The notes under the pieces were generated by a model, which did no database searches, was not told the origin of the DNA, and worked only from the letters and a program-made list of their open reading frames with translations. DNA of 64,000 nt from an uncultured Dehalococcoidia bacterium (GTDB taxonomy: Bacteria > Chloroflexota > Dehalococcoidia > Lucifugimonadales > UBA3495), in NCBI GenBank assembly GCA_958296445.1, contig OY282565.1, forward strand, positions 62,001-126,000. Direction: 5' to 3'. The position numbers and the translations under genes were made by a program. Position 1 is the first letter of the stretch. Every line of letters starts with the position of its first letter. Shown here piece by piece: positions 27,401 through 36,347 of this stretch.

Positions 27401-27651
27401 GGCATCTGGCGGGGTTGCGGGATTCGATGAGCAGTCAGTTGTTAAGCAGCTTGGGGCATAAGTCGGCGGTGGCGCAGTATGTGCGGCGCAGCGCCGAGGC
27501 TTGGCGGGGGTATTGGGAAGTGGTGGATGCGGAGTTTGTGTCGCGCTTGTTGGGGATGGGCGAGTTGGCGGTGTCGCCGTCTGAGTCTACGTCGCCGGTG
27601 GCGGTTGGTTGGGAAACTGAGTTGCTGTTGTCGCGGCGGGGGGATGGTTGA
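24448..27651 (+). CDS. Divergent SecA-like ATPase
   Basis: A 1,067-residue SecA paralogue with all motor motifs: Walker A MDAGEGKT (K162), DEAD-box VDEADHALIDEAFTPMIISG (D267), the cross-linking domain segment RGVDYLVDGDAVVLIDQHTG, GITGTAASAAAEF, SVAGRGTDIVLEPG near residue 660 and LQLHGRSGRQGEFGLTQTFL near 773. Housekeeping SecA has NxxD and RTP versions of several of these and a C-terminal zinc finger; here the zinc finger is missing and two Asp/Gly/Asn insertions are present (about residues 72-92 and 414-432). ATP-driven pushing of a dedicated substrate through the membrane is likely. Start ATG at 24448. No SecY-like gene is nearby, so it may use the general channel. Last gene of the cluster. 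Confidence 0.85.
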   Translation: MRPRRHRASSLLARIRGYDFALCSDAELRAAFQGLKSSSGKAADGEELLPAAFAIVSEAIDRRLGVWRLFGDDGGDDGRADNGGGDYDGVWGAVIAGVVDSVARQRKFRRAGDILLPAGFYQAARRGDGAGRLRFRATGEQILAGIHLYRGKVAQMDAGEGKTVAAAFPAALHALLGNPVHVITANDYLAERDAQLLGPVYQSLGISSGAVLEHTEAAERRQVYRREIVYGAMRELGFDFLRDNLKSTAAERVGRDLGAGCAVAIVDEADHALIDEAFTPMIISGGPAGSSRAARRADRAVAEMTRRQQDYARELAAELDSVLDGPGGESGGQLRLLARLMLAEPGHPALQRLGAVHPRSLKRARGLVEQDSAGQDSHDITSSLYYAIADWNRFVTLTEKGRDFLEERLGAFQHWNGNGNGNGSGDGGDGPAGGGLALTERRRRDGRAARLLSRQYGLGNQVLQSLRARLLLRRGVDYLVDGDAVVLIDQHTGRPKPGNIYQHGLQAAVEAKEGVTVRPESETLAWVSVAGFVSRYGLVCGITGTAASAAAEFRRKYGLEVAVIPPVKAPLRTSLAAKVFLTRRDKLSAVVDEVVSRHRTGQPVLAAARTVEQSEELSRCLLQRKVPHRLLNAVTTPAEAAIVRGAGAFGAVTVATSVAGRGTDIVLEPGLNARIARRTGERIGRMLAPDAGAPDAGEVEVSCHSAEQAQVLRVELARCGRLDTAELPGGPLRVTRGGGGPGGGRRTMAFGLGLCVISTEIYDSRRVELQLHGRSGRQGEFGLTQTFLSLEDGPASPVLRDDWADGILKLAGCRRSDAAGRVYYSGPEVGRRIERVQAAAQREGETYRGLMQDYAAEFDRQTHLYHQCRQRVMDWPSGAVPGLCRDAAQRVAARLSARYLGQGADDGYARRFGRMVEEARLDYGVDCAALYGLDLAAVPQELGRLFVARLEGQAALLGLQEDGDGLFSRVGRLMYLQVCGELWPGHLAGLRDSMSSQLLSSLGHKSAVAQYVRRSAEAWRGYWEVVDAEFVSRLLGMGELAVSPSESTSPVAVGWETELLLSRRGDG

Positions 27652-29460
27652 TTTGGATGGGCGGTTTTATGTTAGCGGTGTTGGGGATTTTTTTGATTTC
27701 ACTCCCATTTTCTCTCAATTTCTCCCATTTTGGGGGATGGGCGGGTTGTTGGCGTTGGGGGCGTTGTCTGAATCAGGATTTTCGGGATTGGGGTTCGCGC
27801 ATTGGGGGTTTGCCTCTGGGGGTGCGGGATTTTTTTGATTTCTTGGACATTTCCGGGCATTTTCGGACATTTTGGCTGGCTGGGCGGGTTCAGTTCGTTG
27901 TCTGAATCAGGATTTTCAGGATTAGGGGATTGGCAGGATAGTCCTGATGGTTCCGGTATTCCTGCGATTCTGGTTAGCGGTGTAAGGTCTGGGGTTGCCG
28001 TGGGGGGTGGTTTCCCGGTAAAACGGGCGGGCGGGATGTTGCCGGTTGTTGGCGGCGGCGGTGTGCCATTGGGTGCAGAGTTGCTCGGCTAGGCGGCGGG
28101 GTTTCAGGGCGGCCAGGGGTAGGGCGTGTTTGATACGCAGGGTTTTGACGCGGCGGCGGGATTGGAGTTCGCGCATTGGGGGGTTGCCTTTGGGGTGCGG
28201 GATTTTTTTGATTTTGCGGACATTTTGGCGGGCGGGCGGGGTTGGGACGGGTTGGTAAGAGCGGGACGCCGTTGGGGGATTTTCGCACCCGTATGTGGGT
28301 TGTCGGGTTCGGGTATTGTCTGAATCAGGATTTTCGGGATTGGGGGATTGGCGGGATTGGAGTTCGCGCATTGGGGGTTTGCATCTGGGGGTGCGGGATT
28401 TTTTGATTTCACTCCCATTTTCCCCCAATTTCTCCCATTGGGGGGGATGGCCGGGTTGTTGGGTTGGGGGCGTTGTCTGAATCAGGATTTTCGGGATTGG
28501 GGGATTGGCGGGATGGTTCTGGCAGTCCTGGGGTTCTGATTAGTGGTGTAAGGGATCGGGTTGCCGTGGGGGGTGGTTCCCCGGTGAAACAGGAGGGCGG
28601 GATGTTGCCGGTTGTTGGCGCGGCGGTGTGCCATTGGGTGCAGAGTTGCTGGGCTAGGGGGCGGGGTTTCAGGACGGCCAGGGGTAGGGCGTGTTTGCGA
28701 CGCAGGGTTTTGACGCGGCGGCGGGATTGGAGTTCGCGCATTGGGGGTTTGCCTCCGGGGGTTCGGGATTTTTTTGATTTTGCGGACATTTGCGGACATT
28801 TCTGGACATTTTGGCTGGCTGGGCGGGTTGGCAAGAGCGGGGTGTGGTTGGGGGATTTCGCGGCTGTATGTGGGTTGTTGGGTGCGGTTTGTTGTCTGAA
28901 TCAGGATTTTCGGGATTAGGGGATTGGCAGGATAGTTCTGATGGTTCCGGTATTCCTGCGATTCTGGTTAGGGGTGTAAGGGGTCGGGTTGCCGCGGGGG
29001 GTGGTTACCCGGTGAAACAGGCGGGCGGGATGTTGCCGGTTGCGGCTTGGGGCGGGAAGGCTTGGACGATTTCTATGGGTTTTGGGGTGGTTTTGTTGCC
29101 TTGGTGGCGGGTTAGGGATTTGTGTAGGGCCATAAAGGTGGTTAGGCGGAGGCCGGAGTCGGCTATCCGCTTGATGAAGGGTTGGGATTCGGGTATGGGA
29201 CGGTTGTTGGCGCGGCGGTGTGCCATTGGGTGCAGAGTTGCTGGGCTAGGGGGCGGGGTTTCAGGACGGCCAGGGGTAGGGCGTGTTTGCGACGTAGGGT
29301 TTTGGCGCGTCGGTGGGATTGGAGTTCGCGCATTGGGGGTTTGCCTCCGGGGGTTCGGGATTTTTTTTGATTTTGCGGACATTTGCGGACATTTCTGGAC
29401 ATTTTGGCTGGCTGGCGGGTTGGGTGTTCTTGGCGTGGGTTGATGTTGCCGGAAGAATCC
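27652..29460. repeat. 1.8-kb G-rich region of long interspersed repeats
   Basis: At least five AATCAGGATTTTCGGGATTG elements and five GGAGTTCGCGCATTGGGGGT elements. Three longer copies (about 28,040-28,230, 28,600-28,800 and 29,200-29,400) read on the minus strand have a Shine-Dalgarno, ATG and an ORF beginning MRELQSRRRVKTLRRKHA, continuing with QQLCTQWHTAA. A unique ~140-bp stretch at 29,058-29,200 separates two halves of one copy. No convincing intact gene; the ORF may be a decayed coding remnant carried by the repeat. Confidence 0.7.
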
Positions 29461-29639
29461 CGTCATTCTCAGGGAAAGGGGGAATCCAGAGGCTCCGGGG
29501 TGGCGAAGGCCGTATTGGGCCGGGGCTGTGGGTTTCCGCTTTGGCGGGAATGACGGTGCGGGGGGCAGTCACAACGGCAATTCTAGGGCGCGTTAGGAAT
29601 GGCGCGGGTTGTTTGGGGTTGATAGGTATTATGTTAGTG

Positions 29640-31290
29640 AGTGGTTATCGGGGTTGGCAAGGGGATGGTGTCATCAATTGGGATGGCGGGGGGATGGCGA
29701 AGTTCCCCTTTGCGGGCTTGGGGGTAGGGAAAGGGTCTGGCGGGCCAGGGTGGGATTCTTTGCTTTGCTCAGAATGACAGGGGGTGGGTGGGGTGATTGG
29801 GGAGTGCTTGGGAGGACGGGCGGCGGGGGGGGGGTGAATTTTTTGTTGGTGGTTGGCTGTATACGGGGGGCGGGCGCACGGCTGTGCGCCCCTACGGGTG
29901 CGGGGGGCGGGGGTGGGGTGATGCGGGGGGCGTGTTGGGGATGGTTGCGTTTCTTTGATGCTTTGGGGGTAGGGAAGGGTCTGGCGGCCCTGGGTGGGAT
30001 TCTTTGCTTTGCTTAGAATGACAGGGGGCGGGCGGAATGGCAGGGGGTGCTTGGGGGGATGGGCGGCGGCGGGGGGGCGAGTTTTTTGTTGGTGGTTGGC
30101 CGTATTTGCGGGGGGGTGGGCGCACGGCTGTGCGGCCCTACGGTGCAGGGGTGGGGTGATGTGGGGGGGTGTTGGGGATGGTTGCGTTTCTTTGATGCTT
30201 TGGGGGTAGGGAAGGGGCTGGCGGGCTAGGGTGGGATTCTTTGCTTTGCTTAGAATGACAGGGGGCGGGCGGAATGGCAGGAGGTTGCTTGGGGGGATGG
30301 GCGGCGGCGGGGGTGCGAGTTTTTGGTTGGTGGTTGGGTGTATACGCGGGGGGGGCGGGCGCACGGCTGTGCGCCCCTACGGGTATGGGGGTGGGGTGAT
30401 GTGGGGGGGTGTTGGGGATGGTTGCGTTTCTTTGGTGCTTTGGGGGTAGGGAAGGGTGTGGCGGCCCTGGGTGGGATTCTTTGCTTTGCTTAGAATGACA
30501 GGGGGCGGGCGGAATGGCAGGGGGTTGCTTGGGGGGATGGATGGCGGGGGGAGGGAGAGTTTTTTGTTGGTGGTTGGCCGTATTTGCTGAGGGACGGGCG
30601 CACGGCTGTGCGCCCCTACGGGTATGGGTGTGGGGTGATGTGGGGGTGTGTTGGGGATGGTTGCGTTTCTTTGATGCTTTGGGGGTAGGGGAGGGTCTGG
30701 CGGGCTAGGGTGGGATTCTTCGCTTTGCTCAGAATGGCAGGGGGTGCTTGGGGGGATGGGCGGCGGCGGGGGGCGAGTTTTTTGTTGGTGGTTGGCCGTA
30801 TTTGCGGGGGGGACGGGCACACGGCTGTGCGCCCCTAAGGGTATGGGGGGTTGGTGTGGGGTGATGTGGGGGGGTGTTGGGGATGGTTGCGTTTCTTTGA
30901 TGCTTTGGGGGTAGGGAAAGGGTCTGGCGGGCTAGGGTGGGATTCTTTGCTTTGCTTAGAGTGACAGGGGGTGGGTGGGGTGCTTGGGGAGTGCTTGGGG
31001 GTATGGGCGGTGGCGGGGGGCGAGTTTTTTGTTGGTGGTTGGCCGTATACGCCGAGGGCGCACGGCTGTGCGCCCCTACGGGTATGGGGGGCGGCGGGGT
31101 GATGTGGGGGTGGGGACGATTTTGCGGATTTGTTGCGATGCGATGGGTTGGTGGTTGGCCGTATACACGGGGGGACGGGCGCACGGCTGTGCGCCCCTAC
31201 GGGTATGGGGGATTGGTGGTTGGCCGTATGCACGGGGGGACGGGGGGACGGGTGGGGGGGCCGGGGGGTGAATTGGGGTGGGGGTTTGGG
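29640..31290. repeat. ~240-bp composite tandem repeat, about six copies
   Basis: The ATGGTTGCGTTTCTTTGATG block recurs at 29,941, 30,178, 30,418, 30,657 and 30,883 (periods 226-240 bp). Each unit joins, in order, this block, GGGATTCTTTGCTTTGCT, a GAGTTTTTTGTTGGTGG block, and the hairpin GCGCACGGCTGTGCGCCCCT. Three shortened copies end the array at 31,030-31,210. Thus several independent repeat families have been amplified together. Long open frames here are by-products of the G-rich repeat. Confidence 0.88.
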
Positions 31291-31329
31291 TGTATTATGG
31301 GGTGGGTATTTTTTTGGGGAGGGTTTTTT

Positions 31330-32133
31330 ATGGGATGGAGGGGGTTTCGGTTTGGGGGGGCTTTGGGGTTGGGGGTGGTGGTGGTGGCGGCGCCTTTGGT
31401 TGCGGCCTGCGGGGGGGGGGCGTCTTATGAGGATTGGGCGGCTACGGACGGGGCCGCGGGGCGGATAAATCTGGACGATGTGCAGGAGGCGTTTAAGGAT
31501 TCCAAGAGTGCTACCGATTTCGAGCGGCGAGTCAACGAAATATACGAGGGCGACGGGCTGGTGCTGATCCGGGCCCGGCAGGACGGGCAAACGCTTACGC
31601 TGGAAGGGTGGGAAGACCTGAACGGGGATACTACCATAAACGAAAGCGACGATGACCAGCTTTTTTCCATCGTGAAGGGAGCCAATGATGAGTATGACCT
31701 GAACGGGTATCACGGGAACGGCTATTATCACAGCCATTTCGGGGCCGGGGATTTTCTTTTTACCTACCTGCTGATTTCGTCGCTTTCGGGGCCGCGCTAT
31801 TATTATTCCACTCCGACGACGCGGGGGGCGGAGATGCGTAGCCAGCGCACTTCTTACCGCAACTCGTCGGCGTATAGCGGGCAGACGCAGCGCAACGCCA
31901 GTTACAACAGTCGGCAGGCGTCTTTTGCCGGGTCGCGCTACCAGCAGTCGCGGGGGAATGTCAGCTCGAACCGCAGTTCTTATCAGTCGGCGCAGAGGAG
32001 CAGCGGGGCTTTCCAGACCAGCAACACTATCAGCCGCTCCAGTTCGGTGCGCTCGTCATCGTCGGGCAGTTCGGGGGGGTTTGGGGGCGGGGGGGCGATG
32101 CGGGTTCGGGGGCGGACGGCGCGGGGGTTTTAG
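31330..32133 (+). CDS. Lipoprotein with Ser/Arg/Gly-rich C-terminus
   Basis: A 267-residue protein: a signal peptide with lipobox VAAPLVAAC (Cys at residue 27), a middle domain with FERRVNEIYEGDGLVLIRA and a hydrophobic AGDFLFTYLLISSL stretch, then about 110 residues rich in Ser, Arg, Gln and Gly ending in GGFGGGG. Exported and lipid-anchored. Family not recognised; the architecture is reminiscent of DUF4247-type lipoproteins that accompany DUF350/DUF4178 genes, but that link is a guess. GGGGAGGG precedes the ATG at 31330. The gene starts right at the edge of the repeat region. Confidence 0.7.
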   Translation: MGWRGFRFGGALGLGVVVVAAPLVAACGGGASYEDWAATDGAAGRINLDDVQEAFKDSKSATDFERRVNEIYEGDGLVLIRARQDGQTLTLEGWEDLNGDTTINESDDDQLFSIVKGANDEYDLNGYHGNGYYHSHFGAGDFLFTYLLISSLSGPRYYYSTPTTRGAEMRSQRTSYRNSSAYSGQTQRNASYNSRQASFAGSRYQQSRGNVSSNRSSYQSAQRSSGAFQTSNTISRSSSVRSSSSGSSGGFGGGGAMRVRGRTARGF

Positions 32134-32191
32134 CATCGCCGGGCTGGCTGGCGGGGTTGGTTCTTTTGCGCTGGAGGTATCTCTGGAGGGG

Positions 32192-33235
32192 ATGGGCGCG
32201 GAGGATGGAATCCGGCTGGAGTTGCCGCCGGAGCTGCGTTGGGTTGCGCTGTCGGAGTTGCTGGACAGGGTTTTTCCGGCGTCCGATGCGGTTGGCCCCG
32301 GCGGGGGGGATGCGCGGGGGGAGGTGGCGGCGCAGTTTGATTTGCGGGCTAATCCTGATCTGCCGGAGATTTACGCTATATTTCTGGAGGTTTGCGAGGA
32401 GTGGCGGGACTGGCGGTGCGCTTTGCTGGTGACGCTGGGCGGGGGTGACGGGGAACGAGGGGCGGGGGTTGAGCTGGCGGCTGAGGTGTGGCGGCTTTTG
32501 CCTGGGGAGCCGGCGGGGGCGGGGCCGCCGGTTTTGGCGTTGCATCTGGAGCAGCAGTATTGCGCTCTGGAGTATGCGGTTCGGCACGGGTTCTGGGCGG
32601 GACGGGGGGAGCTGCTGGAGTGGCTGCGGGGTTTGACGTTGCTGTATTTTTTGGATAAGCACGAGGCGCGGCTGGATTCCGGGGATGCGGCGGAATGGGG
32701 GCCGGGGCTGCGGGGGGCAGTGGAGGGGTTGAGCGGTGAGGGGTTGATTGTTGCGGCGGCGGATGGGGCGCATTACTCGATTACGCGGGAAGGGCGGCGG
32801 TTTATCGGCGGGCTGCTGGCGGAAACGGAGTCTTTTATTGACCAGTTTGACCATTATCAGGATACGGCGGTTTACCCGGATTTGGAAATGGCGGAGTTCG
32901 GGGTTGGGCGGGGGGTTGATTTGCGGGTGCAGGCGTTTTTGGCGGAGGGGGTGAATCCGGTTCGCGCGGTGTTTTTGTTGCGGCTGTATGACGGGACGCT
33001 GGATGCGCGGCTGGCGGACTGGTGGGAGGCTATCGAGGATGAGGGGTTTTATGAGTGGGTTCTGGAGCCGGTGGTGAATCGCTATGGGGTTGATGCGGCG
33101 GTGATGGAGGCGGTGCTGGAAAGCGGGTATTCTTGGCTGGAGGAGCGGCAGGAGGAGGCGCGGGCGCGGGCGGCGCGGGAGGAGGTTTTGCGGCGGGCCG
33201 GGGGGATGGAGGGCGGGGGGGCGGCCTTGTGCTGA
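32192..33235 (+). CDS. Hypothetical acidic/helical protein with coiled-coil end
   Basis: A 347-residue protein without recognised domains; rich in Leu, Glu, Ala and Trp (RLELPPELRWVALSELLDRV at the start; EERQEEARARAAREEVLRRA coiled coil at the end). It is in the same direction as and 58 bp after the lipoprotein, so probably co-transcribed. The start is uncertain: the ATG at 32192 has GGAGG only two bases away, and the open frame extends upstream into the lipoprotein gene. High GC and strong third-position G/C bias support coding. Confidence 0.6.
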   Translation: MGAEDGIRLELPPELRWVALSELLDRVFPASDAVGPGGGDARGEVAAQFDLRANPDLPEIYAIFLEVCEEWRDWRCALLVTLGGGDGERGAGVELAAEVWRLLPGEPAGAGPPVLALHLEQQYCALEYAVRHGFWAGRGELLEWLRGLTLLYFLDKHEARLDSGDAAEWGPGLRGAVEGLSGEGLIVAAADGAHYSITREGRRFIGGLLAETESFIDQFDHYQDTAVYPDLEMAEFGVGRGVDLRVQAFLAEGVNPVRAVFLLRLYDGTLDARLADWWEAIEDEGFYEWVLEPVVNRYGVDAAVMEAVLESGYSWLEERQEEARARAAREEVLRRAGGMEGGGAALC

Positions 33236-33240
33236 TGCTC

Positions 33241-34200
33241 TTTTGGGGGGGGTGAGGGGGATGATTGCGCGGTTCCCTTTTGGCGCACTGGGCTACGGGA
33301 GGGGTCTTGTTGCCCAAGGTGGGATTCTTCGCTTTGCTCAGAATGACAGATTGGCGTTTGGGGTGGCGGATGGTGCTTAGGGTGACGGATGGGTTTGGCG
33401 CCTTGGGCTAAGGGATGAGTCTTGTCGCCCAAGGCGGGATTCTTCGCTTTTGCTCAGAATGACAGAATGGCGCTTAGGGTGACGGATGGTGCTTGGGGTG
33501 ACGGATGGGTTTGGCGCCTTGGGCTAAGGGATGAGTCTTGTCGCCCTAGGTGGGATTCTTCGCTTTGCTCAGAATGACAGATTGGCGCTTAGGGTGGCGG
33601 ATGGTTTTGGCGCCTTGGGCTAAGGGATGAGTCTTGTCGCCCTAGGGGGGATTCTTCGCTTTGCTCAGAATGACGGATTGGCGTTTGGGGTGGCGGATGG
33701 TGCTTAGGGTGCCGGATGGGTTTGGCGTCTTGGGCTAAGGGATGAGTCTTGTCGCCCAAGGCGGGATTCTTCGCTTTGCTCAGAATGACAGATTGGCGTT
33801 TGGGGTGACGGATGGTGCTTAGGGTGACGGATGGGTTTGGCGACTTGGGCTAAGGGATGAGTCTTGTCGCCCAAGGTGGGATTCTTCGCTTTGCTCAGAA
33901 TGACAGAATGACGCTTAGGGTGACGGATGGTGCTTGGGGTGGCGGATGGGTTTGGCGCCTTGGGCTAAGGGAAGGGTCTTGCCGCCCTAGGTGGGATTCT
34001 TCGCTTTGCTCAGAATGACAGATTGGCGCTTGGGGTGGCGGATGGTGCTTAGGGTGGCGGATGGGTTTGGCGTCTTGGGCTAAGGGAAGGGTCTTGCCGC
34101 CCTAGGTGGGATTCTTCGCTTTGCTCAGAATGACAGATTGGTTGCTCAGGGCGGCAGGCAGTTGCTCGGAGTGGCGGGCGGCGGGTGGGGGTTTTGTGAT
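33241..34200. repeat. 115-bp tandem array, eight copies
   Basis: The GATTCTTCGCTTTGCTCAGA core recurs at 33,323, 33,438, 33,554, 33,650, 33,765, 33,880, 33,995 and 34,110: period 115 bp apart from one 96-bp unit. Each unit also has TTGGGCTAAGGGATGAGTCT, TGTCGCCC and GATGGTGCTTAGGGTG pieces. It sits between convergent genes. No spacer-like variable sequence, so not CRISPR. Confidence 0.92.
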
Positions 34201-34206
34201 TTTTTG

Positions 34207-35112
34207 TTAGATTGCCATGAATAGAATCATGGCGGAGCTTATTACTGCGGCGCTTTCTACGAAGGCTACGCCTATGTTGTGGTCGGCGGATAGGGCTTGG
34301 GAGATGCGGACGGTGGGTAGGATTATGAGGTCTACTAGGAGGCGCATTGCGTAGAGTAGGGCGAAGCCTAGGACTCCGAAGGTTAGGAAGGCGGCGATGC
34401 TTTCGCCCCAGCCGTCGAAGCCGCCGAATACGGCTTTCAGGGTGACCAGCCCTATGGCTATGAGGTTGCCGCCTAGGGCTACGCCTACGGCGGGGTTGTC
34501 GGCTTCGATTTCGCCGTGGATGTCAAAGGGGGTGGTTAGCTGGTAGAACAGGGCGAAAATGACCAGCAGCACTAGGCCCATACCGAAAAAGGCTAGGGCG
34601 ACTAGGGCGGCTTCGGTTTCGCTGGTTCCGACGTCGCCGGCTACGGCTCCGGCAATCAGGAGTCCGGTGGCGACGTACATTCCGAACTCGGCGGCGCCGG
34701 CGCCGGCGTTCCGGTCTTGGACTACTTCCTGCTCTAGGTGGAACTTGTAGAGTATGAGCCGGTCGAACAGCACGCGGACCAGATTCAGGGCTACGATTCC
34801 GGCTAGGGAGTAGAGGAATACGCGGAGGACTTCGGTGGCGAAATCCCGGTTGAAGCCGAATCCGTCGGCCAGTACCGGCGTTTGGAGGGGCTGGTAGAGG
34901 ACGCCTAGGAAAACTAGGATCACGGCTAGGAGGTAGCCGCTTAGCCGCAGGGCTACGGCTAGGTTGGCTTTTTCCGTTACTTCCTGGTCGATGCGGTGGC
35001 GGGTTACTAGGTCGCGGGCGAGCTTGGCTAGGGCCAGGATTATCAGCCCTTCGACGATGAAGACTAGGCCGCGGGGGAAGGTTTGGAGCGTGTCTATAAA
35101 TGATTCAATCAT
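34207..35112 (-). CDS. DUF350 family membrane protein
   Basis: A 301-residue polytopic membrane protein with about eight hydrophobic segments forming two DUF350-type halves (VGVALGGNLIAIGLVTLKAV and NIGVAFVESAAVISSAMILF are the clearest). DUF350 (YjfL/UPF0719) proteins are inner-membrane proteins of unknown function, linked by genome context to PspA-type envelope stress and polyamine genes. It is followed upstream by a DUF4178 gene on the same strand, a known association. The Leu codons again include many CTA (CTAG-rich). Confidence 0.8.
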   Translation of the reverse strand: MIESFIDTLQTFPRGLVFIVEGLIILALAKLARDLVTRHRIDQEVTEKANLAVALRLSGYLLAVILVFLGVLYQPLQTPVLADGFGFNRDFATEVLRVFLYSLAGIVALNLVRVLFDRLILYKFHLEQEVVQDRNAGAGAAEFGMYVATGLLIAGAVAGDVGTSETEAALVALAFFGMGLVLLVIFALFYQLTTPFDIHGEIEADNPAVGVALGGNLIAIGLVTLKAVFGGFDGWGESIAAFLTFGVLGFALLYAMRLLVDLIILPTVRISQALSADHNIGVAFVESAAVISSAMILFMAI

Positions 35113-35202
35113 TGGCTGCTCCGGTTGCAGGGTGTTGGGCGCTGTATTATGGCCTTTATTGCCGGATGGTCTGGATTCCCGCTTTCGCGGGAATGACGGT
35201 TG

Positions 35203-35330
35203 GGGTGCGGCGATGGTCGGGCAGGGTGCGGCGATGGCCGGGCAGGGTATTGTAATGGATGGGCAGGATACGGCGATGGGCGGGTAGGGTACGGGTAGGG
35301 TGCGGCGATGGCGGTATGGGCAGGCGGTGG
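35203..35330. repeat. 21-bp tandem repeat
   Basis: Units like GGGTGCGGCGATGGTCGGGC begin at 35,203, 35,224, 35,245 and 35,266, with degenerate copies to about 35,330. They follow a GGATTCCCGCTTTCGCGGGA hairpin at 35,173. It lies between the DUF350 start and the DUF4178 stop. Confidence 0.75.
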
Positions 35331-35342
35331 CGGGCGTTGGGT

Positions 35343-35936
35343 TCAGGGGGTTGGGCGGTCGCCTTTGTACAGGGTGATGCGTTCCGGGGATATTACTTCG
35401 CTGAATACGGCCTCGAAGGGGCGGCCCTCGCGTTTGGTGATGGACAGGGTCCAGTCGCCGGGTTCGCGGATAAAGTCCCAGTGGTAGAAGCTTTCGCCCG
35501 GCCCTCGGTTGTCGCGGTAGAAGGTGGCTTCGGAGCTGGTGCGGTAGTGGTAGTTGTCGCCGTCGATGGTGACGTAGTTGTCTATGGAGTGTTCTTCGTC
35601 TAGCTGGATTAGGTCGTCTTCGCTTAGGCCGGTGCGGTTTAGGCCGGAGGGGCCGTCGTCTGGGGTCATAGTGATGAGCAGGTCATCGCCGTCGCTCCAG
35701 TCGATCCAGAGGCGGGTATCGCCGTCTACGCAGAGGAGTTCGTACCAGGTGTCGGAGGGGCTGGCGTAGCGGTGGATTCGCTCGATGTAGAAGGGGCGGT
35801 ATTCGTATTCGAGGGACATTCCGGTAAGGGTGAGGACGTCGCCGACGCGGGCGGCGCGGATGCTTTCGTCGGGCGGTGGCCCGGCGGGGGTTTGGCGCCG
35901 ATTTTTCTTTCCGCGGCCAAAGAGTGAGCGCAGCAT
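35343..35936 (-). CDS. DUF4178 family protein
   Basis: A 197-residue soluble protein matching DUF4178: VGDVLTLTGMSLEYEYRPFY, WYELLCVDGDTRLWIDWSDG, and SEATFYRDNRG with FYHWDF. Function unknown; DUF4178 often occurs with DUF350, PspA-like and polyamine genes in envelope-stress loci. The ATG at 35936 has GGGAGG about ten bases upstream, and a well formed promoter lies at 35,991-36,019. Probably transcribed with the DUF350 gene 230 bp downstream. Confidence 0.78.
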   Translation of the reverse strand: MLRSLFGRGKKNRRQTPAGPPPDESIRAARVGDVLTLTGMSLEYEYRPFYIERIHRYASPSDTWYELLCVDGDTRLWIDWSDGDDLLITMTPDDGPSGLNRTGLSEDDLIQLDEEHSIDNYVTIDGDNYHYRTSSEATFYRDNRGPGESFYHWDFIREPGDWTLSITKREGRPFEAVFSEVISPERITLYKGDRPTP

Positions 35937-35990
35937 ATATCAGCCTCCCGGTTGCCGGGCGGGTTGGACATTCCGGTGTCCGGCGCGTTG

Positions 35991-36019
35991 AGTGTACTCA
36001 GGTAGGGGGTGGAGGTCAA
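35991..36019 (-). promoter_or_regulatory. Sigma-70-type promoter of the DUF4178 gene
   Basis: On the minus strand TTGACC (-35) and TACACT (-10) are separated by exactly 17 bases. The ~55-bp block holding them is nearly identical to the one at 36,947-36,975. Transcription would begin about 45 bases before the DUF4178 start. Confidence 0.65.
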
Positions 36020-36039
36020 TCTTGGGGGTGTTGGGTGGG

Positions 36040-36300
36040 GGGGCTTTTGTCTGAATCAGGATTTTCAGGATTAGAGGATTTTCGGGATTGGGGGATTTTT
36101 TGGCACCTTTGTCTGAATCAGGATTTTCAGGATTAGAGGATTTTCGGGATTGGGGGGATTTTTTGGCACCTTTGTCTGAATCAGGATTTTCAGGATTAGA
36201 GGATTTTCGGGATTGGGGGGATTTTTTGGCACCTTTGTCTGAATCAGGATTTTTAGGATTAGAGGATTTTCGGGATTGGGGGATTTTTTGCGCGGGGGAA
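36040..36300. repeat. 63-bp tandem repeat, four copies
   Basis: GTCTGAATCAGGATTTTCAG begins at 36,049, 36,111, 36,174 and 36,237 (periods 62-63 bp), each followed by AGAGGATTTTCGGGATTG and a TTTTTTGGCACC end. Two further copies sit at about 36,990 and 37,032, and single copies at 27,900, 28,320, 28,895 and 59,115. Confidence 0.9.
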
Positions 36301-36347
36301 TAAATTTGCCGTTGGCTCCTAACTTTCCTCGACAACGGTAAGCACTG

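Noticed and set aside
24448..27651. Housekeeping SecA
   Set aside because: Lacks the C-terminal zinc finger, has altered motifs and low-complexity insertions, and sits in an unusual cluster; a paralogue is more likely, though the genome was not available.
29640..31290. Long open frames in the G-rich repeat region
   Set aside because: Repetitive Gly/Arg/Trp or Pro-rich translations with no motif, each unit repeating the same peptide.
33241..34200. CRISPR-like regular array
   Set aside because: Period is 115 bp and the whole unit is conserved; there are no short repeats with unique spacers.
36040..36300. 63-bp repeats considered as a CRISPR array
   Set aside because: Sequence between the AATCAGGATTTTCAGGATTA cores is also identical, so there are no spacers, and no cas genes.
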